Source of the DNA: a bacterium
Lineage (GTDB): Bacteria; AUK180
Assembly (NCBI GenBank): GCA_030622125.1
Contig: JAUXGM010000009.1
Location: forward strand, 1 to 26,829
DNA: 26,829 nt
Direction of reading: 5' to 3'
A program made the position numbers and the translations under genes. The notes beneath the pieces are model-generated. The model worked only from the letters and a program-made list of their open reading frames with translations, was not told where the DNA came from and did not search any database. Within the stretch, counting starts at the first letter, position 1, and every line of letters starts with the position of its first letter. This document shows positions 10,701-16,852 of this stretch, piece by piece.

Positions 10701-11139
10701 ATGGGAACAGATCATTTATTTTCTTTTTAGGATTGGCAGACGGAAAGATGCCGTAATAGAGTCCTTCTACAATTTATCTTCGATCAGTGATCAAAAGATT
10801 ATAGAAGAGTTTACGGAGACCTTATTAGAGTTCTACAAAAAACCGTATGCCGCTTATATTATCCTGAAACATGTGATCAAAATAGACCAAAAGCACACAA
10901 AATTATTATCATTATACCTTTATGCAATATCGGGGATCAATGTGCCTGATACAGTTGGCAATGTAAATATGATAAAGAACCTTGCCGATAGCACGGAGAA
11001 TCCCGATCTCATAGAAGCACTTGGCGTATATTATTATAAAAAAGGTGAGATGCTTTTAAGCTCGTCATATTTACAGAAGGCAATAAGATTAAATCCTGAT
11101 TCCGATAAGGCATTATATTATCTTTCATTATTGAAATGA
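1720..11139 (+). CDS. Giant tetratricopeptide-repeat protein (3139 aa)
   Basis: This is a very large helical-repeat protein with no signal peptide, no convincing membrane segment and no recognisable catalytic domain. It begins MGKKEEIQIY and appears cytoplasmic. TPR-like helix pairs run through most of it. Clear examples lie around residues 1245-1290 and 2580-2720, with the typical alternation LG..Y...G.Y..A...F..A...NP, and the last repeat runs to the final residue (about 3094-3139). Several units near residues 365-460 and 1080-1140 are longer than 34 residues because of an extra turn before the second helix (RKDxxAIxIY). The middle (about 1590-2080) is helical but matches the TPR consensus poorly. 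TPR arrays are protein-interaction scaffolds, so an assembly role beside the co-transcribed signalling and envelope genes is inferred. The frame is open for 9.4 kb, and its stop overlaps the next start as ATGA. Confidence 0.93.
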   Translation: MGKKEEIQIYLNRIQSKVASVEDFIEGINFFKEYNNYSKILGLADQGIERFPDTGIFYYWSAFAFFHLEKDNEAFNNINVAISKNADHKESILLGVEIANKLGDYENALMFIKLGLKRFADTPELLDIIYHFFDEHKEFISENTGILTIAYKNGEDRVGEFLFETFYTGKLSTDDALDVYIKKFDLRKEDENFVKFISALIIQKKRTDDKAINVLFSIYNNGRKTKEIVTFLADHFSKKSLWDDEYQMLYEHAVEFETATYSVFKLLGQKYILLQQESEVAFSVIFQYFLFEPDNKDTILYLIPFMLKKKKYGVDEKNFLKIAYKLFPDNFDIFKKIVENMLFDIKETIEYIPLLQRYLEENPKSESAIKLLGKAYLELERKDSEALFIYEKFVRFETNNKELISILTEYYLSENRKNRLAIIIYEKAYQLNIESYDLYKILGSYYLERGIIKDDYIPIFKIIYNDLKTDEVQYKRFIAQMDQAILEKKVTLNIDEFFFDVLKNSIESGNENETLEKYFIKIGIELKKIDNSSFELYKKLYLKYKSEKHFLNLLYSAYNSRNFIDDIGKEVFETLYPTLKGDNKDKATILLSQYYIDNKIRDDFSSDVIARANELRSKGIKIEGNLEKGVQFAVKANKKNLSSLDIFYKYLQINEDNPAVYRNACEIIIENNVYDKKYLSILKNGINLYPEWKEPFNHYAIALAKNKIRENDSYPIWEKYILAGNKDNTIIIELLSYYINNQTLDAKAEKVFKYALDIGYKNAQTLLQYAKILSINGNYEELLTILKEVIKYDITETEDIKFICDTLLFYAAFDLLIKFLTKYSEKSTMIIWYKIKALFYSEKLSKNEELIENFIKNTKFTEKNGDIFEIYGDYYFYKKSDFNKAFKGYEYYLKVFPNDPLVLYKATLCSLKLNDLYTALKYVKKLLLFRENDIEAQKIAGDIHFQLAEWNEASQFYKRIIGNGYKDREILKNYAQSLFMSQQYYAAIDLFKEILDIEPTNEKILLSLTYAYTSIDFKEETIATLEKIIALNPNNKEALFALFTICLEDKKNDKKAEYLYELVLNVDPENMDALKMLGAIYSKLGRKDDKAINVYTKTYDYGELDANIVKILANKVVEEAEGTLHKKFSIKILKDAVDIFPSSDKYWILLIDFIVNEANFSDYKKYFEKAFKRGLRVFECSEKLAEIYYRKEDFEQALFYAKTALLQNPYKSKIYNLMGEIYILKEDYARAKALLDNAIIYDSDNFYAYLNYAKVMAFFKNYPLAIRNLEKALTINKYYLPAILLYAKITVERDSSLKKSKELLNFVKDIYPGNWEITYWLTTINKKLGDIDLAIIQIREALSIEKNQETILLYSDLLWENGEKGNAINFLSQNCEEMESPDIYNKLGQFFYAMNNIDRAKESFSEAVRIDPNFIDTKIELAKLHYNIDKDLETAKVEFQNILEFNPENIIAKRYLGKINYRMKKYDVALKIYKEVFEFLDYDDTKFLVSINFMKKNYDEVLELSSYMIRQNAQDVDILSILFETYKNLQLYDKAIEIFEKLKFVNSKRADEYFGEYFGILLSSANFENLRTELTRLKDDDRYRSQSAEYYFFLEYLLYGTKFKKLQQFLPYMIKEQTEEIDYKKNRDLMLFHILLQEGAFSSIDSLIHLFNKNDKPIKFLTGIYYLKTNKLTSALNILASFNDYWSYPYFQTYLTYVKDLLPNLKEKYRFRKIWELLSSRHNRNDIAYWHKLFFKFAEDKFKEKFYQKKNIKKSFKLLLDRIERYETVQGSKDSDIDSDLVVKMFQYYNFLAGNYKDCLKFSKKYKFEGILFLSDLYNELLRKKRSKKKLLQIINKNMTDEEIPYFYDFICKEDLAEIAMVRVLKMKENKLNDNFYEIIYDLYSKNIIEENGKLDKLLQNSNSFNLRYLIRKGDYENAYETIMKMNYLEFISNENAAYIMEVMRQVEDYDQLLTYKYRFIDSSFINDDTNLYYAIALSKFSFEDKGTSLLATVNFENITFINALSAIGNENQYPHDNLIEKFLENYHNYNEVLELFSFLKDFDKEIVAKYEDKLKEILPKKEFNILKGRIAFIQGKQDEAKELLKESDHYEDLRLLVPLSTDIEAKKILGRVVKKINEKKSYFENYKTFLPFSYKNIYLHKARNDLFTFNFQLFEILSNLHDLTGKLEIGNVITKFDPTQLHIYKELYYIYMDFQQDFPGALRILNKMLSLNPKDSELVLEKGKLLINEDRYDYALSFLFENKGLSNDILNYIADIYEKQGLALDAIDINKELLEKTNDIKYFVRIIELKYNLELYDEVIEMAENNDSNFHSEMITYFLGMSYYNLKDFEKAKELLTSIIFSDFKYKDNLNIIIGLIHFNLKEYANSQIFMKKAIKNKKSEEIAWSKLADILLNGKSKNVPKAVATLEKAAEKGADDTAFHLLSAEIYYTSKNRQKLVKDLRFLSKNPPPDTIDNHLRYGKILYKTGKVQKAEVEFLRVVDLQPENYEALKYLIDIYLDEKSYLKCLPLVTRAFEKKPVNVAFTYATVLFAIGRYEEARNIAKNIKETSTEIEFFKGKLYYELKSYEEAIARFQFILNANPKSFEANLFLGKIYYALFNLQKAIELLKIAESINENDFEVLKYLGLSYNKLGDTINTIIFLKKALSVNAKDHEIILELAQLYFNKKRYKEAIKEFKRVISIKYNLPAVHFRLAKAYRYLEDYSNALIYINNALDFNPMEEIFIEEKINILTASDNTQQIISTLIKYEEKNKLSPILKYTKIKNMRLNNHFSAALKELEEYEIPNSLEHDFKKEKALILYQLKRYDEALDLLSALYKDSKDDEIFITLCFTLIELDKVSRIKSLITNYKGDLLKTEYIPYILGYIALKDGQKEIALNYFYQSITVNKGFVPAYRRLIETYIKGKNYIMAIDIIQNCLQYEKIKRMDLYYYLGISYYYLNDHFKAMRYIKEALSWDYLDSASLLSEIYKETALYGYGIIITKRLWIENRIDSKFAWEQIIYFLFRIGRRKDAVIESFYNLSSISDQKIIEEFTETLLEFYKKPYAAYIILKHVIKIDQKHTKLLSLYLYAISGINVPDTVGNVNMIKNLADSTENPDLIEALGVYYYKKGEMLLSSSYLQKAIRLNPDSDKALYYLSLLK

Positions 11140-11564
11140 AGTCATTTAAGTTTTTAAGCATATTTTTCTTTTTTGTTGTATTTATAATCAACGGACTTCC
11201 CGGAAATACGGTGATGAACCCAAAAATTAGTAAAACCGTTCAAATTATTGGAAAAACCTTTCTATTTTTATGTAATAATGGTCCCAAAGAGGTCTTTACA
11301 CTATCCCTATACAATAGTAAAAATCAATTTAAGGAGCTTGATAAATTTGTTCATTTTACAATATATTTTATTCTTGCCGTCTTGTTTTTTAAGGGTTTTC
11401 CCCCAAATTATAGGCATTTAACAATAATTTTTTTCTATGGTTTTGTGGATGAATTGCATCAAATACCAATTTCAAACAGAACATTTTCCCTTTTTGATCT
11501 TTTGTTTGATTTTTTAGGCATAATTTTTGTATACTATCTATTATATGAAAAGCATAAAGATTAG
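11136..11564 (+). CDS. VanZ-like family membrane protein
   Basis: This small integral membrane protein has the VanZ pattern. An N-terminal hydrophobic segment (about 5-20) is followed by DKFVHFTIY (69-77) opening a second membrane helix. A third helix holds the acidic/polar motif ELHQ (106-109), and then comes R115 with SxxDLLFDFLG (118-128) and a last helix. VanZ from the vancomycin-resistance transposon raises teicoplanin resistance, but most homologues have no known function and I infer no resistance here. ATG overlaps the TPR stop (ATGA), which suggests translational coupling, and the 3' end overlaps the kinase gene. Its position between a scaffold and a sensor kinase suggests an accessory membrane role in the same system. 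Confidence 0.8.
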   Translation: MKSFKFLSIFFFFVVFIINGLPGNTVMNPKISKTVQIIGKTFLFLCNNGPKEVFTLSLYNSKNQFKELDKFVHFTIYFILAVLFFKGFPPNYRHLTIIFFYGFVDELHQIPISNRTFSLFDLLFDFLGIIFVYYLLYEKHKD

Positions 11565-12981
11565 GATCCTTATTATTTTCTTAATTTTATTAGGTTCTCT
11601 AATATGTATTCAATGGTATTTCATCAATTATTTTATAAAAGATACATTGGAAAAGCAGCTTATAAATTATATTACAGATATTGGTAAGGCATCGGTAAAG
11701 ACAATAAAGCCAAATATGCTGCAGATATTCCCCGGATTTACAGAAACAAAAACATTCCACAAATTAAAAAAAGATTTAAGAAAATACCAGACAGATTTTA
11801 ATATTGATAATATTATTCTAATGACACCGGAAAAAAGAGTTGTCGTTGATCTTTCCGGAATGTTTAAAAATGGCGATGAATACCTTTTTATTGATATAAA
11901 TAAAAGGCAACTGGTATCTTTGCAAGGGGGACATATAAAATCATCATCTCTCTATAAAAATATGAACAATATATATTGTGAAAACATTTATTTTCCGATC
12001 TTTGATAAAAATAAGGACTTTAAGGGTGTTATGATCCTTTTTGCATCAGCAAAATATTTTCACAGTTTAATGAATTTTCAGAAAAAATTATCATATTTAT
12101 TTGTCGTTATCATAATCCTGTCCGGGCTACTGCTTTATCTATTGGCTCATTCTATCTCCAAACCCGTTGTACAATTATCCAAGCTTGTCGATAAGATCGG
12201 CGAGGGTGAGTTGAATGCAGCGGTTCCTTACAAAAGTAGAAAAGATGAGATAGGTCGTCTTGCAAAGAATATAAAGGATATGATGGATAAGATCAAGAGT
12301 AAAAATATTTTTATGCGTCGGGTATCTGCCGGCATTGCTCACGAGATCAGGAATCCATTAACTGCAATAAAAGGCAACCTGATGCTTATTAAAAGAGCAA
12401 TAAATACCGATCCGCGCTTGCTGGAGATGGTAAATGATAATTTGAGAGAGGTAAATAGTTTAGAGAATCTTGTTAGTGACTTTATGAACTATGCAAAATC
12501 AATAAATATAGAATTGAAAAGTGTTAAAGCAAACGATGTTATCGAAAGGAGTTTACAGGAAATGCAGCCTCTGTTGAAACAAAAAGCAATAAAATTAACC
12601 GACGATATACCGAAATGCCGATTGCTTGCAGATTTTGATTATCTAAAAAGAGCATTCGTAAATATTATAAAAAATAGTATTGAAGCGGTTAAATATAGTG
12701 GCGAAATAAATATAATAGGAGAAATTAGGAAAGGGAAATTATATCTGATATTTTTAGACAATGGAAAGGGAATAGATGAAGAGAACTTTACAACTATATT
12801 TGAACCGTTCTATACATCAAAATCTGCCGGAACAGGGCTTGGACTTTCAATTGTAAAAGAGATAATAGAGAAACATTATGGAAAAATAGAATTAAGTTCG
12901 GAAATGAACAAATTTACAAAAATAACTTTAATTTTACCAATTGAGGAGAAATTATATGGAAAAGATACTGTTAGTAGATGA
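11545..12981 (+). CDS. Membrane sensor histidine kinase (NtrB-like, Cache-type sensor)
   Basis: The kinase should autophosphorylate on His and pass phosphate to the response regulator encoded next. From ATG at 11545 (478 aa) it has TM1 (about 7-28), an extracytoplasmic region of about 150 residues with a Cache/PDC-like look (FPIFDKNKDFKGVM, 149-163), TM2 (about 183-202), and HAMP (about 203-250). The HisKA H-box AHEIRNPL follows, with phospho-acceptor His266. The ATPase domain has the N-box around N373-N377, DNGKGI (405-410), EPF (420-422) and GTGLGL (429-434), so all catalytic motifs are intact. An upstream TTG at 11527 is possible, but ATG is preferred. It overlaps the VanZ gene by 20 bases and the regulator gene by 26. 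The sensed ligand is unknown. Confidence 0.92.
   Translation: MKSIKIRILIIFLILLGSLICIQWYFINYFIKDTLEKQLINYITDIGKASVKTIKPNMLQIFPGFTETKTFHKLKKDLRKYQTDFNIDNIILMTPEKRVVVDLSGMFKNGDEYLFIDINKRQLVSLQGGHIKSSSLYKNMNNIYCENIYFPIFDKNKDFKGVMILFASAKYFHSLMNFQKKLSYLFVVIIILSGLLLYLLAHSISKPVVQLSKLVDKIGEGELNAAVPYKSRKDEIGRLAKNIKDMMDKIKSKNIFMRRVSAGIAHEIRNPLTAIKGNLMLIKRAINTDPRLLEMVNDNLREVNSLENLVSDFMNYAKSINIELKSVKANDVIERSLQEMQPLLKQKAIKLTDDIPKCRLLADFDYLKRAFVNIIKNSIEAVKYSGEINIIGEIRKGKLYLIFLDNGKGIDEENFTTIFEPFYTSKSAGTGLGLSIVKEIIEKHYGKIELSSEMNKFTKITLILPIEEKLYGKDTVSR
12943..12948 (+). promoter_or_regulatory. Shine-Dalgarno GAGGAG fixing the regulator start
   Basis: GAGGAG lies 7 bases upstream of ATG at 12956, inside the end of the kinase gene. 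It supports that ATG over an in-frame TTG at 12941, which overlaps the site itself. Confidence 0.7.
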
Positions 12982-14335
12982 TAACGAGCCCATAAGAAAA
13001 ATGATCAGAAGGGTTTTTGAAAAAAGTAGATATGAGATCACAGAGGCTGATACCTTAAAACTTGCCCATGATATTCTTGATTCAAAGCAGTTCGATCTCA
13101 TTATTACCGATCTTAAGCTCCCCGATGGTGAAGGAACCGAGCTTTTAAAGAGACGAAATTTAAATAAATGGCTTACCGAGATCATAATAATTACTGCGTA
13201 TGGCGATGTTGCAACTGCTGTAAATGCGATGAAAAGCGGGGCTTTCGATTTTGTAATAAAACCTTTAAATATTGATGAATTTGAGGTCAAGGTAGCCAAA
13301 GCAATAGAGGAATCAAGTTTAAAAAAGAGCAATGAGAAGTTACAAGAAACGATTAATTGTATGGTGGATAGTGAAGGGAGCGAATACAATTTTGTGGAGA
13401 TTATTGGCGATTCCGTCGGCATAAATGATGTAAAAGAATTGATCAAGAAGGTAAGCAAAACCGATGCTTCTATTCTTATTACCGGTGAATCGGGAGTTGG
13501 CAAGGAACTGGCGGCGCGTGCAATTCATTTTAATTCCAAAAGAAAAAATAAGCCTTTTATTAAAGTGAATTGTGCCGTATTTTCAGAAGGAATTTTGGAA
13601 TCAGAACTTTTCGGGCATGAGAAGGGGGCGTTTACAGGAGCATTTAATAAGCGTTTAGGCAGATTCGAGGTTGCCGACGAAGGAACAATATTTTTAGATG
13701 AGATCGGAGACTTACCAATGAATACTCAGGTTAAACTATTACAGGTTTTACAAGAATTTACATTTGAAAGAGTAGGCGGTAACGAACCGATCAAGGTTGA
13801 TGTGAGAGTTATTGCCGCTACAAATCAAGATCTCAAAAAGAAGATCAAAAACGGAACTTTTAGAGAAGATCTTTTTTATAGGGTCAATGTTGTTCCTGTA
13901 TGTATTCCGCCTTTAAGAAAAAGAAGGGGTGATATTGAGATCCTTATCAAGCATTATATTGAAAAATTTTCCGAAGAATCAAAAAATAAAATAAGCGGCA
14001 TCTCAAAAGAGACATTAAAATTATTCAAAAACTATTCATGGCCGGGTAATGTAAGAGAATTGGAACACATCATTGAAAGAATGGTGATCCTTACATCATC
14101 CGATGAATTGCAAGAGGATGATATCCCGGAAGAGATAATTATAGATAATGTTATAAAGAATGAAGAAATTCTTAAAATAAAAGGCAATTTAAAGGACTTT
14201 TTGGATAACTATGAAAAGAAAATAGTAATATACTATCTTGATAAATACAATTACGATAGAAAAGAAGTTGCAAAACAATTAGGTATCAAATTAAGTACCC
14301 TGTATAGTAAGATCGAAAAATATAATTTGAAATGA
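12956..14335 (+). CDS. NtrC-family sigma-54-dependent response regulator
   Basis: This is a three-domain bacterial enhancer-binding protein (459 aa). The receiver domain (1-120) has the acidic pair D8/D9, phospho-acceptor D52, T80 and K102. The AAA+ domain (about 145-385) has Walker A GESGVGKE (177-184), an intact sigma-54 contact loop GAFTGA (224-229), Walker B IFLDE (245-249) and the conserved WPGNVREL (362-369). A Fis-type helix-turn-helix closes the protein (about 425-459). Once phosphorylated it should remodel sigma-54 RNA polymerase at target promoters. It is almost certainly the partner of the overlapping kinase. I found no convincing -24/-12 promoter where I looked in this window, so its targets may lie elsewhere. 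The stop overlaps the next ATG (ATGA). Confidence 0.95.
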   Translation: MEKILLVDDNEPIRKMIRRVFEKSRYEITEADTLKLAHDILDSKQFDLIITDLKLPDGEGTELLKRRNLNKWLTEIIIITAYGDVATAVNAMKSGAFDFVIKPLNIDEFEVKVAKAIEESSLKKSNEKLQETINCMVDSEGSEYNFVEIIGDSVGINDVKELIKKVSKTDASILITGESGVGKELAARAIHFNSKRKNKPFIKVNCAVFSEGILESELFGHEKGAFTGAFNKRLGRFEVADEGTIFLDEIGDLPMNTQVKLLQVLQEFTFERVGGNEPIKVDVRVIAATNQDLKKKIKNGTFREDLFYRVNVVPVCIPPLRKRRGDIEILIKHYIEKFSEESKNKISGISKETLKLFKNYSWPGNVRELEHIIERMVILTSSDELQEDDIPEEIIIDNVIKNEEILKIKGNLKDFLDNYEKKIVIYYLDKYNYDRKEVAKQLGIKLSTLYSKIEKYNLK

Positions 14336-15081
14336 GAAAAATACCGCTGTTGATCTCCTTATTATTTCTCTTAATAAGTATAGATATACAAGCGGATAAT
14401 ATTTCTCTTATTATCGATCAAATAAAATCGCAGGAAAAAGAATTAAAAAAAATAAACTCAAAAGAAAAAAAATTACAATCATCAATAACAAAAATCGAAG
14501 ACAAAAATGATATCATATCAAAAGGTAAAAAGGTTCGGTACCTAAATAAATTGAACAAGATCCAGAATAAAAAAGTTGAAATTATTAAGAATAAGAAAGA
14601 AAAAATTGCTCGATTAAAGATTATTTTAACAGATAAGATAGCGCTATATGAAAAGCGTATCATTGAAACTTCAAATGACAAAATAGAAGAGATCCTCTCT
14701 ATGCAGGAAGAATTTCTAAGGTTGAAAAAGCTCTATAATTTTTATTTTATTGAAAAAATTGATATAATAATAAATAAAGATGAACCACAGGATGTCATAG
14801 AAAAAAAGATGGATGTAATAAGGGAAAAAATTACTTATTTTTCAAACGAGGTAAAAAAGACAGAGATGATGATAACTACTATGCAAGAGCAGACAGCATT
14901 TATTAAAAATTCAAATTATCATTTAACGGATGAAGAAAATTTCAATAATGACTATATTGAGTTTATTGAAAGAGTAATATCATATTTGAAAATAGATATT
15001 GAAAAGAAAAAAAATATTATAAATTTGTATAAAAATCAGCTAAAATATTTTAGGGGAGGTAAAGGGAATGAAAAAAATTAG
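14332..15081 (+). CDS. Secreted coiled-coil protein of unknown function
   Basis: I do not recognise a family. The first 21 residues form a signal peptide (MRK, then a Leu/Ile-rich core, IQA before the likely cut). The remaining roughly 228 residues are nearly all charged helix, rich in Lys, Glu and Ile, with heptad-like spacing around 30-110 and again after 165, so a periplasmic coiled coil is likely. No LytM or other enzymatic domain follows, unlike EnvC-type murein-hydrolase activators with a similar helical N-terminus. Its start overlaps the regulator stop as ATGA, and its end overlaps the next gene by 14 bases, so it belongs to the kinase/regulator unit. A structural or adaptor role in the periplasm is inferred. 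Confidence 0.75.
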   Translation: MRKIPLLISLLFLLISIDIQADNISLIIDQIKSQEKELKKINSKEKKLQSSITKIEDKNDIISKGKKVRYLNKLNKIQNKKVEIIKNKKEKIARLKIILTDKIALYEKRIIETSNDKIEEILSMQEEFLRLKKLYNFYFIEKIDIIINKDEPQDVIEKKMDVIREKITYFSNEVKKTEMMITTMQEQTAFIKNSNYHLTDEENFNNDYIEFIERVISYLKIDIEKKKNIINLYKNQLKYFRGGKGNEKN

Positions 15082-15730
15082 CATAATATTACTCATTTTG
15101 TTTGTGAGCATATTCTCTTTTTCAACGGATACGGATATCAAAAAGATGATAGCGAATGATGAAAAGATTGATGATCAGGTTAGTGATTTTATTGAAAATG
15201 AATATACAAATTCATTTATTCTTTCCGATAGAACACTTGGAGTTATCGCTACCGTAAATGGAAATTCCTACTATGTTAGAAGAGTAGAAGATGCCAATAA
15301 TTTTCAACTGAAACTTATCAATATAGAAACGGGGGAACTTATCTCTACTCTGCCTTACTTCAAAATGGATCAATTTACACTTGATCCGACAGGGGACTAC
15401 TATATCGTAACACTTGGAAATGGCGAAGAGATCTATGTTCCCGTATGGATGGATGCGAGTAGTATATCGCAACTCCTTGAAAGCTATTCAGGTATTCCGA
15501 TCTACTTGAATGATGAATTGATCGGTGTTACTCTCTTCTTAACGGAAAATATTCAATTAAGTCTTTACAGTCCGTTTTATGGCTTTTATAATGTGCAATT
15601 CAACAATCTAACGGAGAAAGTTTTTGAGGATATGAAGTTAGATCTCTATATTGATAAGACGGTAACGGATTTCTTTAAGGAAAATAAAAAAAAGAAAAAA
15701 GAAAAAGAAAAAGATAAAGAAAAGAAATAA
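15068..15730 (+). CDS. Secreted protein of unknown function with Lys-rich tail
   Basis: No family is recognised. A signal peptide spans about residues 1-19 (MKKISIILLILFVSIFSFS). A short acidic helix follows, then a region rich in beta strands with alternating hydrophobic residues and Gly/Asn turns (about 50-190), suggesting a compact beta-sandwich or repeat fold. The last 18 or so residues are almost only Lys and Glu. A strong Shine-Dalgarno GGGGAGG (15053-15059) lies 8 bases before the ATG, inside the preceding gene. The stop and next start overlap as TAATG. It is probably periplasmic and may act with the flanking coiled-coil and barrel proteins. The basic tail could bind an acidic partner or membrane surface, but that is inference. 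Confidence 0.75.
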   Translation: MKKISIILLILFVSIFSFSTDTDIKKMIANDEKIDDQVSDFIENEYTNSFILSDRTLGVIATVNGNSYYVRRVEDANNFQLKLINIETGELISTLPYFKMDQFTLDPTGDYYIVTLGNGEEIYVPVWMDASSISQLLESYSGIPIYLNDELIGVTLFLTENIQLSLYSPFYGFYNVQFNNLTEKVFEDMKLDLYIDKTVTDFFKENKKKKKEKEKDKEKK

Positions 15731-16803
15731 TGTTTAAAAGAATAGTTGCAATCATCTGTCTCCTCATTGCTTTGGAAATATCTTCCAATAGTTCATTCAT
15801 TCTTATAAACGGATATGAAAAAGCATTGGATATCTATCAATCTGGCTGGAAAATGGAAACAAAGGACAGCATAAAAGGATATAATTTTGTAATATCTATG
15901 CTCAATATTAATCAGTTTACCAAAGGCAAGAAATTATTTATCTATCAAACCATATTAAATACAGCAAAAGATATTGATCTGAATGAGAATAATTTTTTTA
16001 AATTTGAATTACGGTTGAAAAATGAAAATAATTTTGATCCGCTTCTTACAAATAGCAAAATAACGGTAAGGGAGAATTTTTATCACCTTTTCAATATTAG
16101 AAATTATTTAAAATTTCAAATATTCCAACAATACGGAGATTTTTTAAATAGTAATGTCATTGATTATTATAGAATCGGCATCTTTTCAAAAATGATACGA
16201 AGACAATGTATAACAGATTCTTTTTATCTTGGATTTCAAACAATTTTTACATTTCTTCCCCATTGGAAAATTGAAGAAACGAAGAAACGCCATGATATCT
16301 TATCCTCACTTATGATGTCTTTTTCGAGATATATAGGTAAAACTATGAATTTCAATATTAAATATCAGGTCCTTTATAATTATTCATCGGCAAAGGTTTC
16401 ACAGGTGGATATAAAATATTTTTATGTTGAAACTCCGGATCAGACCTCCGTCCGAGAACTTGCCGCAGATTTTTATAATTATTATCTGCACCTTTTTTCA
16501 GGAGAATTTTTAAAAAGTTTTTCAAAAAAAATATATACTAAATTTTCATTTTCCCTTGAAGATAAAGAATATACGGAAAGAAAAGCTTATGATAAATTAG
16601 GTAACCAAAAAAGTGAACTTGAAAAGGATTTTAATATCTCAATCTCATTATTTTTTATTGGGAAGAATATTCCATTCAACAGATTAAATCTTATTTTAGA
16701 ACTCAAATATGAAAATAAATCATCAAACAATAAATATGAAGGTTACTTCTATTATAACATAGAGAAATATAGTGCGAATCTTAATTTAATCTATAATTTT
16801 TAG
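15730..16803 (+). CDS. Putative outer-membrane beta-barrel protein
   Basis: After an N-terminal signal-like segment (about 1-20) the 357-residue protein shows many short amphipathic strands with alternating hydrophobic and polar residues, many aromatics, and Asn/Lys/Ser-rich turns (for example 200-215 and 315-357). It ends ...LIYNF, and a terminal Phe is the classic recognition signal for Bam-dependent insertion into the outer membrane. No catalytic motif or known porin signature is visible. Its start overlaps the previous stop (TAATG), making it the last gene of the overlapping chain that begins with the giant TPR gene. A terminal outer-membrane component of that module is a reasonable inference; function and strand number are unknown. 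Confidence 0.65.
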   Translation: MFKRIVAIICLLIALEISSNSSFILINGYEKALDIYQSGWKMETKDSIKGYNFVISMLNINQFTKGKKLFIYQTILNTAKDIDLNENNFFKFELRLKNENNFDPLLTNSKITVRENFYHLFNIRNYLKFQIFQQYGDFLNSNVIDYYRIGIFSKMIRRQCITDSFYLGFQTIFTFLPHWKIEETKKRHDILSSLMMSFSRYIGKTMNFNIKYQVLYNYSSAKVSQVDIKYFYVETPDQTSVRELAADFYNYYLHLFSGEFLKSFSKKIYTKFSFSLEDKEYTERKAYDKLGNQKSELEKDFNISISLFFIGKNIPFNRLNLILELKYENKSSNNKYEGYFYYNIEKYSANLNLIYNF

Positions 16804-16852
16804 GTAAAAAATGAAGATAACCGGTTCTACATTGATCTTGGAATAATTTAAT

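Noticed and set aside
12952-13503. Minus-strand ORF of 183 residues
   Set aside because: Antisense shadow of the NtrC-type regulator gene, which has unmistakable conserved domains on the plus strand; no promoter seen.
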